64,000 nt of DNA, taken from contig CM049310.1 in assembly GCA_026874595.1 (NCBI GenBank), forward strand, positions 88,729,556 to 88,793,555, written 5' to 3'. Below are positions 52,586-64,000 of this stretch, piece after piece; the stretch's first letter is position 1; every line of letters starts with the position of its first letter. A program made the translations under genes and the position numbers. The notes beneath the pieces were generated by a model, which was not told the origin of the DNA, made no database searches, and saw only the letters and a program-made list of their open reading frames with translations. The DNA comes from Sipunculus nudus. Its lineage: Eukaryota > Annelida > Sipuncula > Golfingiida > Sipunculidae.

Positions 52586-55500
52586 CTTTCTGCTTCTACC
52601 TCTTGATTTTTCTTTCTGTTTCTATCCCCTGATATTTCTTTCTGTCTCTACCAGCTAATATTTCTTTCTGTTTCTACCTACTGATTTTTCTTTCTGTTTC
52701 TATCCCCTGATATTTCTTTCTGTCTCTACCACCTGATATTTCTTTCTGTCTCTACCACCTGATATTTTTTTCTGTCTCTATCATCTGATATTTCTTTCCT
52801 TCTCTACCACCTGATATTTCTTTCTTTCTATACCTCCTGATATTTCTTTCTCTCTCTACCACCTGATATTTCTTTCTGTCTCTACCACCTGATATTTCGT
52901 TCTTTCTATACCTCCTGATATTTCTTTCTGTCTCTACCCCCTGATATTTCTTTCCCTCTCTACTCCCTGATATTTCTTTCTGTCTCTACCACCTGATATT
53001 TCTTTCCCTCTCTACTCCCTGATATTTCTTTCTGTCTCTACCACCTGATATTTCTTTCTGTCTCTATCACCTGATATTTCTTTCTGTCTTTACCTCCTGA
53101 TATTTCTTTCTGTCTCTATCACCTAATATTTCTTTCTGTCTCTCCCTCCTGATATTTCTTTCTGTCTCTACCAACTGATATTTCTTTCTGTCTCTCCCTC
53201 CTGATATTTCTTTCTCTCTCTACCACCTGATATTTCTTTTTGTCTCTACCACCTGATATTTCTTTCTGTCTCTCCCTCCTGATATTTCTTTCTGTCTTTA
53301 CCTCCTGATATTTCTTTCTGTCTCTATCACCTAATATTTCTTTCTGTCTCTCCCTCCTGATATTTCTTTCTGTTTCTACCTACTGATTTTTCTTTCTGTT
53401 TCTATCCCCTGATATTTCTTTCTGTCTCTACCACCTGATATTTCTTTCTGTCTCTACCACCTGATATTTTTTTCTGTCTCTATCATCTGATATTTCTTTC
53501 CTTCTCTACCACCTGATATTTCTTTCTTTCTATACCTCCTGATATTTCTTTCTCTCTCTACCACCTGATATTTCTTTCTGTCTCTACCACCTGATATTTC
53601 GTTCTTTCTATACCTCCTGATATTTCTTTCTGTCTCTACCCCCTGATATTTCTTTCCCTCTCTACTCCCTGATATTTCTTTCTGTCTCTACCACCTGATA
53701 TTTCTTTCCCTCTCTACTCCCTGATATTTCTTTCTGTCTCTACCACCTGATATTTCTTTCTGTCTCTATCACCTGATATTTCTTTCTGTCTTTACCTCCT
53801 GATATTTCTTTCTGTCTCTATCACCTAATATTTCTTTCTGTCTCTCCCTCCTGATATTTCTTTCTGTCTCTACCAACTGATATTTCTTTCTGTCTCTCCC
53901 TCCTGATATTTCTTTCTCTCTCTACCACCTGATATTTCTTTTTGTCTCTACCACCTGATATTTCTTTCTGTCTCTCCCTCCTGATATTTCTTTCTGTCTT
54001 TACCTCCTGATATTTCTTTCTGTCTCTATCACCTAATATTTCTTTCTGTCTCTCCCTCCTGATATTTCTTTCTGTCTCTACCAACTGATATTTCTTTCTG
54101 TCTCTCCCTCCTGATATTTCTTTCTCTCTCTACCACCTGATATTTCTTTTTGTCTCTACCACCTGATATTTCTTTCTGTCTCTACCTCCTGATATTTCTT
54201 TCTGTCTCTACCACCTGATATGTCTTTCTGTCTTTACCACCTGATATTTCTTTCTGCCTCTACCTCCTGATATTTCTTTCTGTCTCTACCACCTGATATG
54301 TCTTTCTGTCTTTACCACCTGATATTTCTTTCTGTCTCTCCCCCCTGATATTTCTTTCTGTCTCTACCTTCTGATATTTCTTTCCCTCTCTACCACCTGA
54401 TATTTCTTTCTGTCTCTACCTCCTAATATTTCTTTCTGTCTTTACCTCCTGATATATCTTTCTGCCTCTACCTCCTGATATTTCTTTCTGCCTCTCCCCC
54501 CTGATATTTCTTTCTGTCTCTACCCCCTGATATTTCTCTCCCTCTCTACCACCTAATATTTCTTTCTGTCTCTACCACCTGATATTTCTTTCTGTCTCTC
54601 CCTCCTGAAATTTCTTTCTGCCTCTCCCCCCTGATATTTCTTTCTGTCTCTACCCCTTGATATTTCTTTCTGTATCTACCTCTTAATATTTCTTTCTGTC
54701 TCTACCCCTGATATTTCTTTCTGTCTCTACCTCCTAATATTTCTTTCTGCCTCTACCCCCTGATATTTCTTTCCCTTTCTATCACCTAATATTTCTTTCT
54801 GTCTTTACCACCTGATATTTCTTTCTGTCTCTACCACCTGATATTTCTTTCTGTCTCTACCTCCTGATATTTCTTTCCCTCTCTACCACCTGATATTTCT
54901 TTCTGTCTCTATCACCTGATATTTCTTTCCCTCTCTACCACCTGATATTTCTTTCTGTCTCTACCACCTGATATTTCATTCTGTCTCTACCTCCTGATAT
55001 TTCTTTCCCTCTCTACCACCTGATATTTCTTTCTGTCTTTACCACCTGATATTTCTTTTATGCATCTACCTCCTGATATTTCTTTCCCTCTCTACCACCT
55101 GATATTTCTTTCTATCTCTACCTCCTGATATTTCTTTCTGCCTCTGCCCCCTGATATTTCTTTCCCTCCCTACCACCTGATATTTCTTTCTGTCTCTACC
55201 TCCTGATATTTCTTTCCCTCCCTACCACCTGATATTTTTTTTCTGTTTCTACCTCCTGATATTTCTTTCCATCTCTACCCCCTGATATTTCTTTCCCTCT
55301 CTACCACCTGATATTTCCTTCTGCCTCTACCCCCTGATATTTCTTTCCCTCTCTAGCCCCTGATATTTCTTTCCCTCTCTAGCCCCTGATATTTCTTTCT
55401 GTCTCTACCACCTGATATTTCTTTCTGTCTCTACCACCTGATATTTATTTCTGTCTCTATCACCTGATATTTCTTTCCTTCTCTACCACCTGATATTTTT

Positions 55501-58500
55501 TTCTGTCTCTACCTCCTTATATTTCTTTCTGTCTCTACCTCCTGATATTTCTTTCCCTCTCTACCTCCTGATATTTCTTTCTCTCTCTACCACCTGATAT
55601 TTCTTTTTTGTCTCTACCACCTGATATTTCTTTCTGACTTTACCTCCTGATATTTCTTTCTCTCTCTACCACCTGATATTTCTTTTCTGTCTCTACCACC
55701 TGATATTTCTTTCCCTCTCTAGCCCCTGATATTTCTTTCTGTCTCTACCACCTGATATTTCTTTCCCTCTCTAGCCCCTGATATTTCTATCTGCCTCTTC
55801 CTCCTGATATTTCTTTCTCTCTCTACCTCCTGATATTTCTTTCTCTCTCTACCACCTGATATTTCTTTTTTGTCTCTACCACCTGATATTTCTTTCTGAC
55901 TTTACCTCCTGATATTTCTTTCTCTCTCTACCACCTGATATTTCTTTTCTGTCTCTACCACCTGATATTTCTTTCCCTCTCTAGCCCCTGATATTTCTTT
56001 CTGTCTCTACCACCTGATATTTCTTTTCTGTCTCTACCACCTGATATTTTTTTCCCTCTCTAGCCCCTGATATTTCTTTCTGTCTCTACCACCTGAAACT
56101 TCTTTCTGTCTCTACCACCTGATATTTCTTTCTGTCTCCATCACCTGATATTTCTTTCCTTCTCTACCAGCTGATATTTTTTTCTGTCTATACCTCCTGA
56201 TATTTCTTTCCTTCTCTACCACCTGATATTTTTTTCTGTCTATACCTCCTGATATTTCTTTCCTTCTCTACCACCTGATATTTTTTTCTGTCTATACCTC
56301 CTGATATTTCTTTCTCTCTCTACCACCTGATATTTCTTTTTTGTCTCTACCACCTGATATTTCTTTCCCTCTCTAGCCCCTGATATTTCTTTCTGTCTCT
56401 ACCACCTGATATTTCTTTCTGTCTCTACCACCTGATATTTCTTTCTGTCTCTATCACCTGATATTTCTTTCCTTCTCTACCACCTGATATTTTTTTCTGT
56501 CTATACCTCCTGTTATTTCTTTCCCTCTCTACCACCTGATATTTCTTTTTTGTCTCTACCTCCTGATATTTCTTTCTCTCTCTACCACCTGATATTTCTT
56601 TCTGTCTTTATCACCTGATATTTCTTTCCTTCTCTACCACCTGATATTTCTTTCTGTCTCTACCACCTGATAATTCTTTCCCTCTCTACCACCTGATATT
56701 TCTTACTGTCTCTACCTCCTGATATTTCTTTCTCTCTCTACCACCTGATATTTCTTTTTTGTCTCTACCACCTGATATTTCTTTCTGCCTTTACCTCCTG
56801 ATATTTCTTTCTGTCTCTACCTCCTGATATTTCTATCTGCCTCTGCCTCCTGATATTTCTTTCTGCCTCTACCCCCTGATATTTCTTTCCCTCTCTACCA
56901 CCTGATATTTCTTTCTGTCTCTACCTCCTGATATTTCTCTCTGTCTCTACCACCTGATATTTCTTTCTGTCTCTACCACCTGATATTTTTTTCTGTCTCT
57001 ACCACCTGATATTTATTTCTGTCTCTACCACCTGATATTTCTTTCTGTCTCTACCACCTGATATTTCTATCTGCCTCTACCTCCTGATATTTCTTTCTGT
57101 CTCTACCCCCTGATATTTCTTTCCCTCTCTAGTCCCTGATATTTCTCTCTGTCTCTACCACCTGATATTTCTTTCTGTCTCTACCACCTGATATTTCTTT
57201 CTGTCTCTACCACCTGATATTTCTCTCTGTCTCTACCACCTGATATTTCTTTCTGTCTCTACCACCTGATATTTCTTTCTGTCTCTACCTCCTGATATTT
57301 CTTTCTGTCTCTACCACCTGATATTTCTTTCTGTCTCTACCTCCTGATATTTCCTTCTGTCTCTACCACCTGATATTTCTTTCTGTCTCTACCACCTGAT
57401 ATTTCTTTCTGTCTCTACCTCCTGATATTTCTTTCTGTCTCTACCACCTGATATTTCTTTCTGTCTCTACCTCCTGATATTTCTTTCTGTCTCTACCACC
57501 TGATATTTCTTTCTGTCTCTACCACCTGATATTTCTTTCTGTCTCTACCTCCTGATATTTCTTTCTGTCTCTACCACCTGATATTTCTTTCTGTCTCTAC
57601 CTCCTGATATTTCTATCTGTCTCTACCACCTGATATTTCTTTCTGTCTCTACCTCCTGATATTTCTTTCTGTCTCTACCACCTGATATTTCTTTCTGTCT
57701 CTACCTCCTGATATTTCTTTCCTTCTCTACCTTCTGACATTTCTTTCCCTCTCTACCCCTGATATTTCTTTTTGTCTCTACCTCCTGATATTTCTTTCTG
57801 TCTATACCCCCTGATATTTCTTTCTGTCTCTCCCACCTGTTATTTCTTTCTGTCTCTATCTCCTGGCATATATTTTAGATTCTGCTTCCTAATATTTCTT
57901 TCTGTCTCTACCTCCTGATATTTCTTTCTGTCTCTCCCACCTAATATTTCTTTCTGTCTCTACCACCTGATATTTCTTTCTGTCTCTACCTCCTAATATT
58001 TCTTTCTGTCTCTACCATCTGATATTTCTTTCTGCCTCTACCCTCTGATATTTCTTTCCCTTTCTATCACCTGATATTTCTTTCTGTCTCTACCTACTGA
58101 TATTTCTTTCCCTCTCTACCACCTGATATTTCTTTCTGTCTCTACCTCCTGATATTTCTTTCTGTCTCTACCACCTGATATTTCTTTCTGTCTCTACCAC
58201 CTGATATTTCTTTCTGTCTCTACCACCTGATATTTCTTTCTGTTTCTACCTCCTGACATTTCTTTCCCTCTCTACCCCTGATATTTCTTTCTGTCTCTAC
58301 CTCCTGATATTTCTTTCTGTCTATACCCCCTGATATTTCTTTCTGTCTCTCCCACCTGTTATTTCTTTCTGTCTCTATCTCCTGGTATATATTTTAGATT
58401 CTGCTTCCTAATATTTCTTTCTGTCTCTACCTCCTGATATTTCTTTCTGTCTCTCCCACCTAATATTTCTTTTTGTCTCTACCACCTGATATTTCTTTCT

Positions 58501-61500
58501 GTCTCTCCCTCCTTATTTTTCTTTCTGTCTCTACCTCCTAATATTTCTTTCTGTCTCTACCCCTGATATTTCTTTCTGTCTCTACCTCCTAATATTTCTT
58601 TCTGCCTCTACCCTCTGATATTTCTTTCCCTTTCTACCACCTGATATTTCTTTCTGTCTCTACCAACTGATATTTCTTTCTGTCTCTACCACCTGATATT
58701 TCTTTCTGTCTCTACCCCCTGATATTTCTTTCCCTCTCTACCACCTGATATTTCTTTCTGTCTCTACCACCTGATATTTCTTTCCCTCTCTACCACCTGA
58801 TATTTCTTTCTGTCTCTACCACCTGATATTTCTTTCCCTCTCTACCACCTGATATTTCTTTCTGTCTCTACCACCTGATATTTCTTTCCCTCTCTACCAC
58901 CTGATATTTCTTTCTGACTTTCCCTCCTGATATTTCTTTCCCTCTCTACCACCTGATATTTCTTTCTGTCTCTACCACCTGATATTTCTTTCTGACTTTA
59001 CCTCCTAATATTTCTTTCCCTCTCTACCACCTGATATTTCTTTCTGTCTCTACCACCTGATATTTCTTTCCCTCTCTACCACCTGATATTTCTTTCTGTC
59101 TCTACCTCCTTATATTTCTTTCTGCCTCTACCCTCTGATATTTCTTTCCCTCTCTACCACCTGATATTTCTTCCTGTCTCTACCACCTGATATATCTTTC
59201 TGTCTCTACCACCTGATATATCTTTCTGCCTCTACCTCTTGATATTTCTTTCCCTTTCTACCACCTGATATTTCTTTCTGTCTCTACCTCCTGGTATTTC
59301 TTTATGTCTATTCCTCCTGATATTTCTTTCCCTCTCTACCTCCTGATATTTCTTTCCCTCTCTACCCCTGATATTTCTTTCTGTCTCTACCACCTGATAT
59401 TTCTTTCTGTCTATACCCCAGATATTTCTTTTTGTCTCTACCACCTGATATTTCTTTCCCTCTCTACCCCTGATATTTCTTTCTGTCTCTACCTCCTGGT
59501 ATTTCTTTATGTCTCTTCCTCCTGATATTTCTTTCCCTCTCTACCTCCTGATATTTCTTTCCCTCTCTACCCATGATATTTCTTTCTGTCTCTACCACCT
59601 GATATTTCTTTCTGTCTATACCCCTGATATTTCTTTCTGTCTCTACCTTCTGACATTTATTTCCCTCTCTACCCCTGATATTTCTTTCTGTCTCTACCTC
59701 CTGATATTTCTTTCTGTCTATACCCCCTGATATTTCTTTCTGTCTCTCCCACCTGTTATTTCTTTCTGTCTCTATCTTCTGGTATATATTTTAGATTCTG
59801 CTTCCTAATATTTCTTTCTGTCTCTACCTCCTGATATTTCTTTCTGTCTCTCCCACCTAATATTTCTTTTTGTCTCTACCACCTGATATTTCTTTCTGTC
59901 TCTCCCTCCTGTTTTTTCTTTCTGTCTCTACCTCCTAATATTTCTTTCTGTCTCTACCCCTGATATTTCTTTCTGTCTCTACCTCCTAATATTTCTTTCT
60001 GCCTCTACCCTCTGATATTTCTTTCCCTCTCTACCACCTGATATTTCTTTCTGTCTCTACCAGCTGATATTTCTTTCTGTCTCTACCACCTGATATTTCT
60101 TTCTGTCTCTACCCCCTGATATTTCTTTCCCTCTCTACCACCTGATATTTCTTTCTGTCTCTACCACCTGATATTTCTTTCCCTCTCTACCACCTGATAT
60201 TTCTTTCTGTCTCTACCACCTGATATTTCTTTTCCTCTCTACCACCTGATATTTCTTTCTGTCTCTACCTCCTTATATTTCTTTCTGCCTCTACCCTCTG
60301 ATATTTCTTTCCCTCTCTACCACCTGATATTTCTTTCTGTCTCTACCTCCTGGTATTTCTTCATGTCTCTTCCTCCTGATATTTCTTTCCCTCTCTACCT
60401 CCTGATATTTCTTTCCCTCTCTACCCCTGATATTTCTTTCTGTCTCTACCACCTGATATTTCTTTCTGTCTCTACCACCTGATATATCTTTCTGCCTCTA
60501 CCTCTTGATATTTCTTTCCCTTTCTACCACCTGATATTTCTTTCTGTCTCTACCTCCTGGTATTTCTTTATGTCTCTTCCTCCTGATATTTCTTTCCCTC
60601 TCTCCCTCCTGATTTTTCTTTCTGTCTCTACCTCCTAATATTTCTTTCTGTCTCTACCCCTGATATTTCTTTCTGTCTCTACCTCCTAATATTTCTTTCT
60701 GCCTCTACCCTCTGATATTTCTTTCCCTCTCTACCACCTGATATTTCTTTCTGTCTCTACCAGCTGATATTTCTTTCTGTCTCTACCACCTGATATTTCT
60801 TTCTGTCTCTACCCCCTGATATTTCTTTCCCTCTCTACCACCTGATATTTCTTTCTGTCTCTACCACCTGATATTTCTTTCCCTCTCTACCACCTGATAT
60901 TTCTTTCTGTCTCTACCACCTGATATTTCTTTCCCTCTCTACCACCTGATATTTCTTTCTGTCTCTACCTCCTTATATTTCTTTCTGCCTCTACCCTCTG
61001 ATATTTCTTTCCCTCTCTACCACCTGATATTTCTTTCTGTCTCTACCTCCTGGTATTTCTTCATGTCTCTTCCTCCTGATATTTCTTTCCCTCTCTACCT
61101 CCTGATATTTCTTTCCCTCTCTACCCCTGATATTTCTTTCTGTCTCTACCACCTGATATTTCTTTCTGTCTATACCCCAGATATTTCCTTTTGTCTGTAC
61201 CACCTGATATTTCTTTCCCTCTCTACCCATGATATTTCTTTCTGTCTCTACCTCCTGGTATTTCTTTATGTCTCTTCCTCCTGATATTTCTTTCCCTCTC
61301 TACCTCCTGATATTTCTTTCCCTCTCTACCCCTGATATTCCTTTCTGTCTCTACCACCTGATATTTCTTTCTGTCTCTACCACCTGATATTTCTTTCTGT
61401 CTCTACCACCTGATATTTCTTTCTGTCTCTACCACCTGATATTTCTTTCCCTCTCTACCACCTGATATTTCTTTCTGTCTCTACCACCTGATATTTCTTT

Positions 61501-64000
61501 TCCTCTCTACCACCTGATATTTCTTTCTGTCTCTACCTCCTTATATTTCTTTCTGCCTCTACCCTCTGATATTTCTTTCCCTCTCTACCACCTGATATTT
61601 CTTTCTGTCTCTACCTCCTGGTATTTCTTCATGTCTCTTCCTCCTGATATTTCTTTCCCTCTCTACCTCCTGATATTTCTTTCCCTCTCTACCCCTGATA
61701 TTTCTTTCTGTCTCTACCACCTGATATTTCTTTCTGTCTCTACCACCTGATATATCTTTCTGCCTCTACCTCTTTATATTTCTTTCCCTTTCTACCACCT
61801 GATATTTCTTTCTGTCTCTACCTCCTGGTATTTCTTTATGTCTCTTCCTCCTGATATTTCTTTCCCTCTCTCCCTCCTGATTTTTCTTTCTGTCTCTACC
61901 TCCTAATATTTCTTTCTGTCTCTACCCCTGATATTTCTTTCTGTCTCTACCTCCTAATATTTCTTTCTGCCTCTACCCTCTGATATTTCTTTCCCTCTCT
62001 ACCACCTGATATTTCTTTCTGTCTCTACCAGCTGATATTTCTTTCTGTCTCTACCACCTGATATTTCTTTCTGTCTCTACCCCCTGATATTTCTTTCCCT
62101 CTCTACCACCTGATATTTCTTTCTGTCTCTACCACCTGATATTTCTTTCCCTCTCTACCACCTGATATTTCTTTCTGTCTCTACCACCTGATATTTCTTT
62201 CCCTCTCTACCACCTGATATTTCTTTCTGTCTCTACCTCCTTATATTTCTTTCCCTCTCTACCCCTGATATTTCTTTCTGTCTCTACCACCTGATATTTC
62301 TTTCTGTCTATACCCCAGATATTTCTTTTTGTCTGTACCACCTGATATTTCTTTCCCTCTCTACCCCTGATATTTCTTTCTGTCTCTACCTCCTGGTATT
62401 TCTTTATGTCTCTTCCTCCTGATATTTCTTTCCCTCTCTACCTCCTGATATTTCTTTCCCTCTCTACCCCTGATATTCCTTTCTGTCTCTACCACCTGAT
62501 ATTTCTTTCTGTCTATACCCCTGATATTTCTTTCTGTCTCTACCTTCTGACATTTCTTTCCCTCTCTACCCCTGACATTTCTTTCTGTCTCTACCTCCTG
62601 ATATTTCTTTCTGTCTATACCCCCTGATATTTCTTTCTGTCTCTCCCACCTGTTATTTCTTTCTGTCTCTATCTCCTGGTATATATTTTAGATTCTGCTT
62701 CCTAATATTTCTTTCTGTCTCTACCTCCTGATATTTCTTTCTGTCTCTCCCACCTAATATTTCTTTTTGTCTCTACCACCTGATATTTCTTTCTGTCTCT
62801 CCCTCCTGATTTTTCTTTCTGTCTCTACCTCCTAATATTTCTTTCTGTCTCTACCCCTGATATTTCTTTCTGTCTCTACCTCCTAATATTTCTTTCTGCC
62901 TCTACCCTCTGATATTTCTTTCCCTCTCTACCACCTGATATTTCTTTCTGTCTCTACCAGCTGATATTTCTTTCTGTCTCTACCACCTGATATTTCTTTC
63001 TGTCTCTACCCCCTGATATTTCTTTCCCTCTCTACCACCTGATATTTCTTTCTGTCTCTACCACCTGATATTTCTTTCCCTCTCTACCACCTGATATTTC
63101 TTTCTGTCTCTACCACCTGATATTTTTTTTCCCTCTCTACCACCTGATATTTCTTTCTGTCTCTACCTCCTTATATTTCTTTCTGCCTCTACCCTCTGAT
63201 ATTTCTTTCCCTCTCTACCACCTGATATTTCTTTCTGTCTCTACCTCCTGGTATTTCTTCATGTCTCTTCCTCCTGATATTTCTTTCCCTCTCTACCTCC
63301 TGATATTTCTTTCCCTCTCTACCCCTGATATTTCTTTCTGTCTCTACCATCTGATATTTCTTTCTGTCTCTACCACCTGATATATCTTTCTGCCTCTACC
63401 TCTTGATATTTCTTTCCCTTTCTACCACCTGATATTTCTTTCTGTCTCTACCTCCTGGTATTTCTTTATGTCTCTTCCTCCTGATTTTTCTTTCCCTCTA
63501 CCTCCTGATATTTCTTTCTGTCTCTACCACCTGATATTTCTTTCTGTCTCTACCACCTGATATTTCTTTCTGTCTCTACCACCTGATATTTCTTTCTGTC
63601 TCTACCACCTGATATTTCTTTCTGTCTCTACCACCTGATATTTCTTTCTGTCTCTACCACCTGATATTTCTTTCTGCCTCTACCCCCTGATATTTCTTTC
63701 CCTCTCTAGCCCCTGATATTTCTATCTGCCTCTACCTCCTGATATTTCATTCTGTCTCTACCCCCTGATATTTCTTTCCCTCCCTAGCCCCTGATATTTC
63801 TCTCTGTCTCTACCACCTGATATTTCTTTCTGTCTCTACCACCTGATATTTCTTTCTGTCTCTATCACCTGATATTTCTTTCCTTCTCTACCACCTGATA
63901 TTTCTTTCTGTCTCTACCACCTGATATTTCTTTCTCTCTCTACCACCTGATATTTCTTTTTTGTCTCTACCTCCTGATATTTCTTTCTGTCTCTACCACC
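52586..64000. repeat. 26-bp pyrimidine-rich satellite, more than 11.4 kb, runs off the window
   Basis: About 440 tandem units. A typical unit is 57188-57213: CTGATATTTCTTTC then TGTCTCTACCAC. Common variants are CCCTCTCTACC, TGCCTCTACC, CTCTCTACCACC and CTAATATTTC. Length changes of 1-2 bp are rare. Higher-order copies: 52681 and 53383 start 702-bp repeats (27 x 26); an odd unit with TATTTTAGATTCTGCTTCC is at 57871, 58390, 59787 and 62684. One strand is nearly all pyrimidine with TG interruptions. Short ORFs over it (for example DISFPLYLLIFLSLS or ERNIRRERQKEI) are products of the repeat and not genes. Confidence 0.98.

Noticed and set aside
52586-64000. CRISPR-like array
   Set aside because: Unit is tandem without spacers, in animal DNA.

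Overview
This is animal nuclear DNA, most likely from a bivalve mollusc. It is AT-rich, with split genes and consensus GT..AG introns, long (TA)n, (CA)n and (TAA)n microsatellites, many poly-G/poly-C tracts, fossil LINE, LTR, SINE and MITE copies, and a large pyrimidine-rich satellite. No operon, phage, CRISPR or bacterial gene-order signal is present. The bivalve assignment is an inference from the repeat style (GACCTTGACC arrays, GACGGACGGAC-tailed repeats, AGGTCAAAGGTCAAGGTCA blocks), not a database match.

Two genes can be supported. (1) On the + strand at 19048-20226 there is an uninterrupted 392-codon GT-B glycosyltransferase of family 4. It resembles bacterial and plant MshA/sucrose-phosphate-synthase-like enzymes and follows a good splice acceptor. 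It is a candidate anciently transferred gene. (2) On the - strand a carbohydrate sulfotransferase can be assembled by eye from four coding exons (46682-46616, 46140-46073, 39805-39585, 30195-29247) with compatible phases. It predicts 434 residues: a type II signal anchor, a short Ser/Pro-rich stem, a 5'-PAPS loop in exon 3 and the 3'-phosphate motif in exon 4. A decayed copy of exon 4 lies 2.5 kb past its stop, at 26371-26708.

Layout. 1-5.9 kb: dispersed repeats, a solo LTR and a 20-odd-bp minisatellite. 5.9-7.6 kb: LINE reverse-transcriptase fossil. 8.0-13.1 kb: a 5.05-kb segment bounded by structured inverted repeats, with a broken THAP domain just inside its left end and a GACCTTGACC array that was later hit by an LTR element. 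13.1-19.0 kb: non-coding, with a possible TATA promoter and first exon for the glycosyltransferase. 19.0-20.9 kb: glycosyltransferase. 20.8-25 kb: MITE, SINE, a 1,034-bp tandem duplication and a repeat array. 26.4-46.7 kb: sulfotransferase pseudogene and gene, whose 9.4-kb intron 3 carries a mosaic repeat block (35.2-39.5 kb) with six same-strand CTCF-like motifs and several nuclear-receptor half-site clusters. Intron 2 holds a retroelement fossil with a YRDD box, a MITE and a solo LTR. 47-52 kb: LTR, LINE 3' end and SINE. 52.6 kb to the end: more than 11 kb of a 26-bp satellite with higher-order structure, running off the window.

The two genes have no evident functional link. One is a probably cytosolic sugar transferase, the other a Golgi sulfotransferase. 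Most of the window's biology is transposon activity: nested insertion, motif dispersal by repeats, and satellite amplification.
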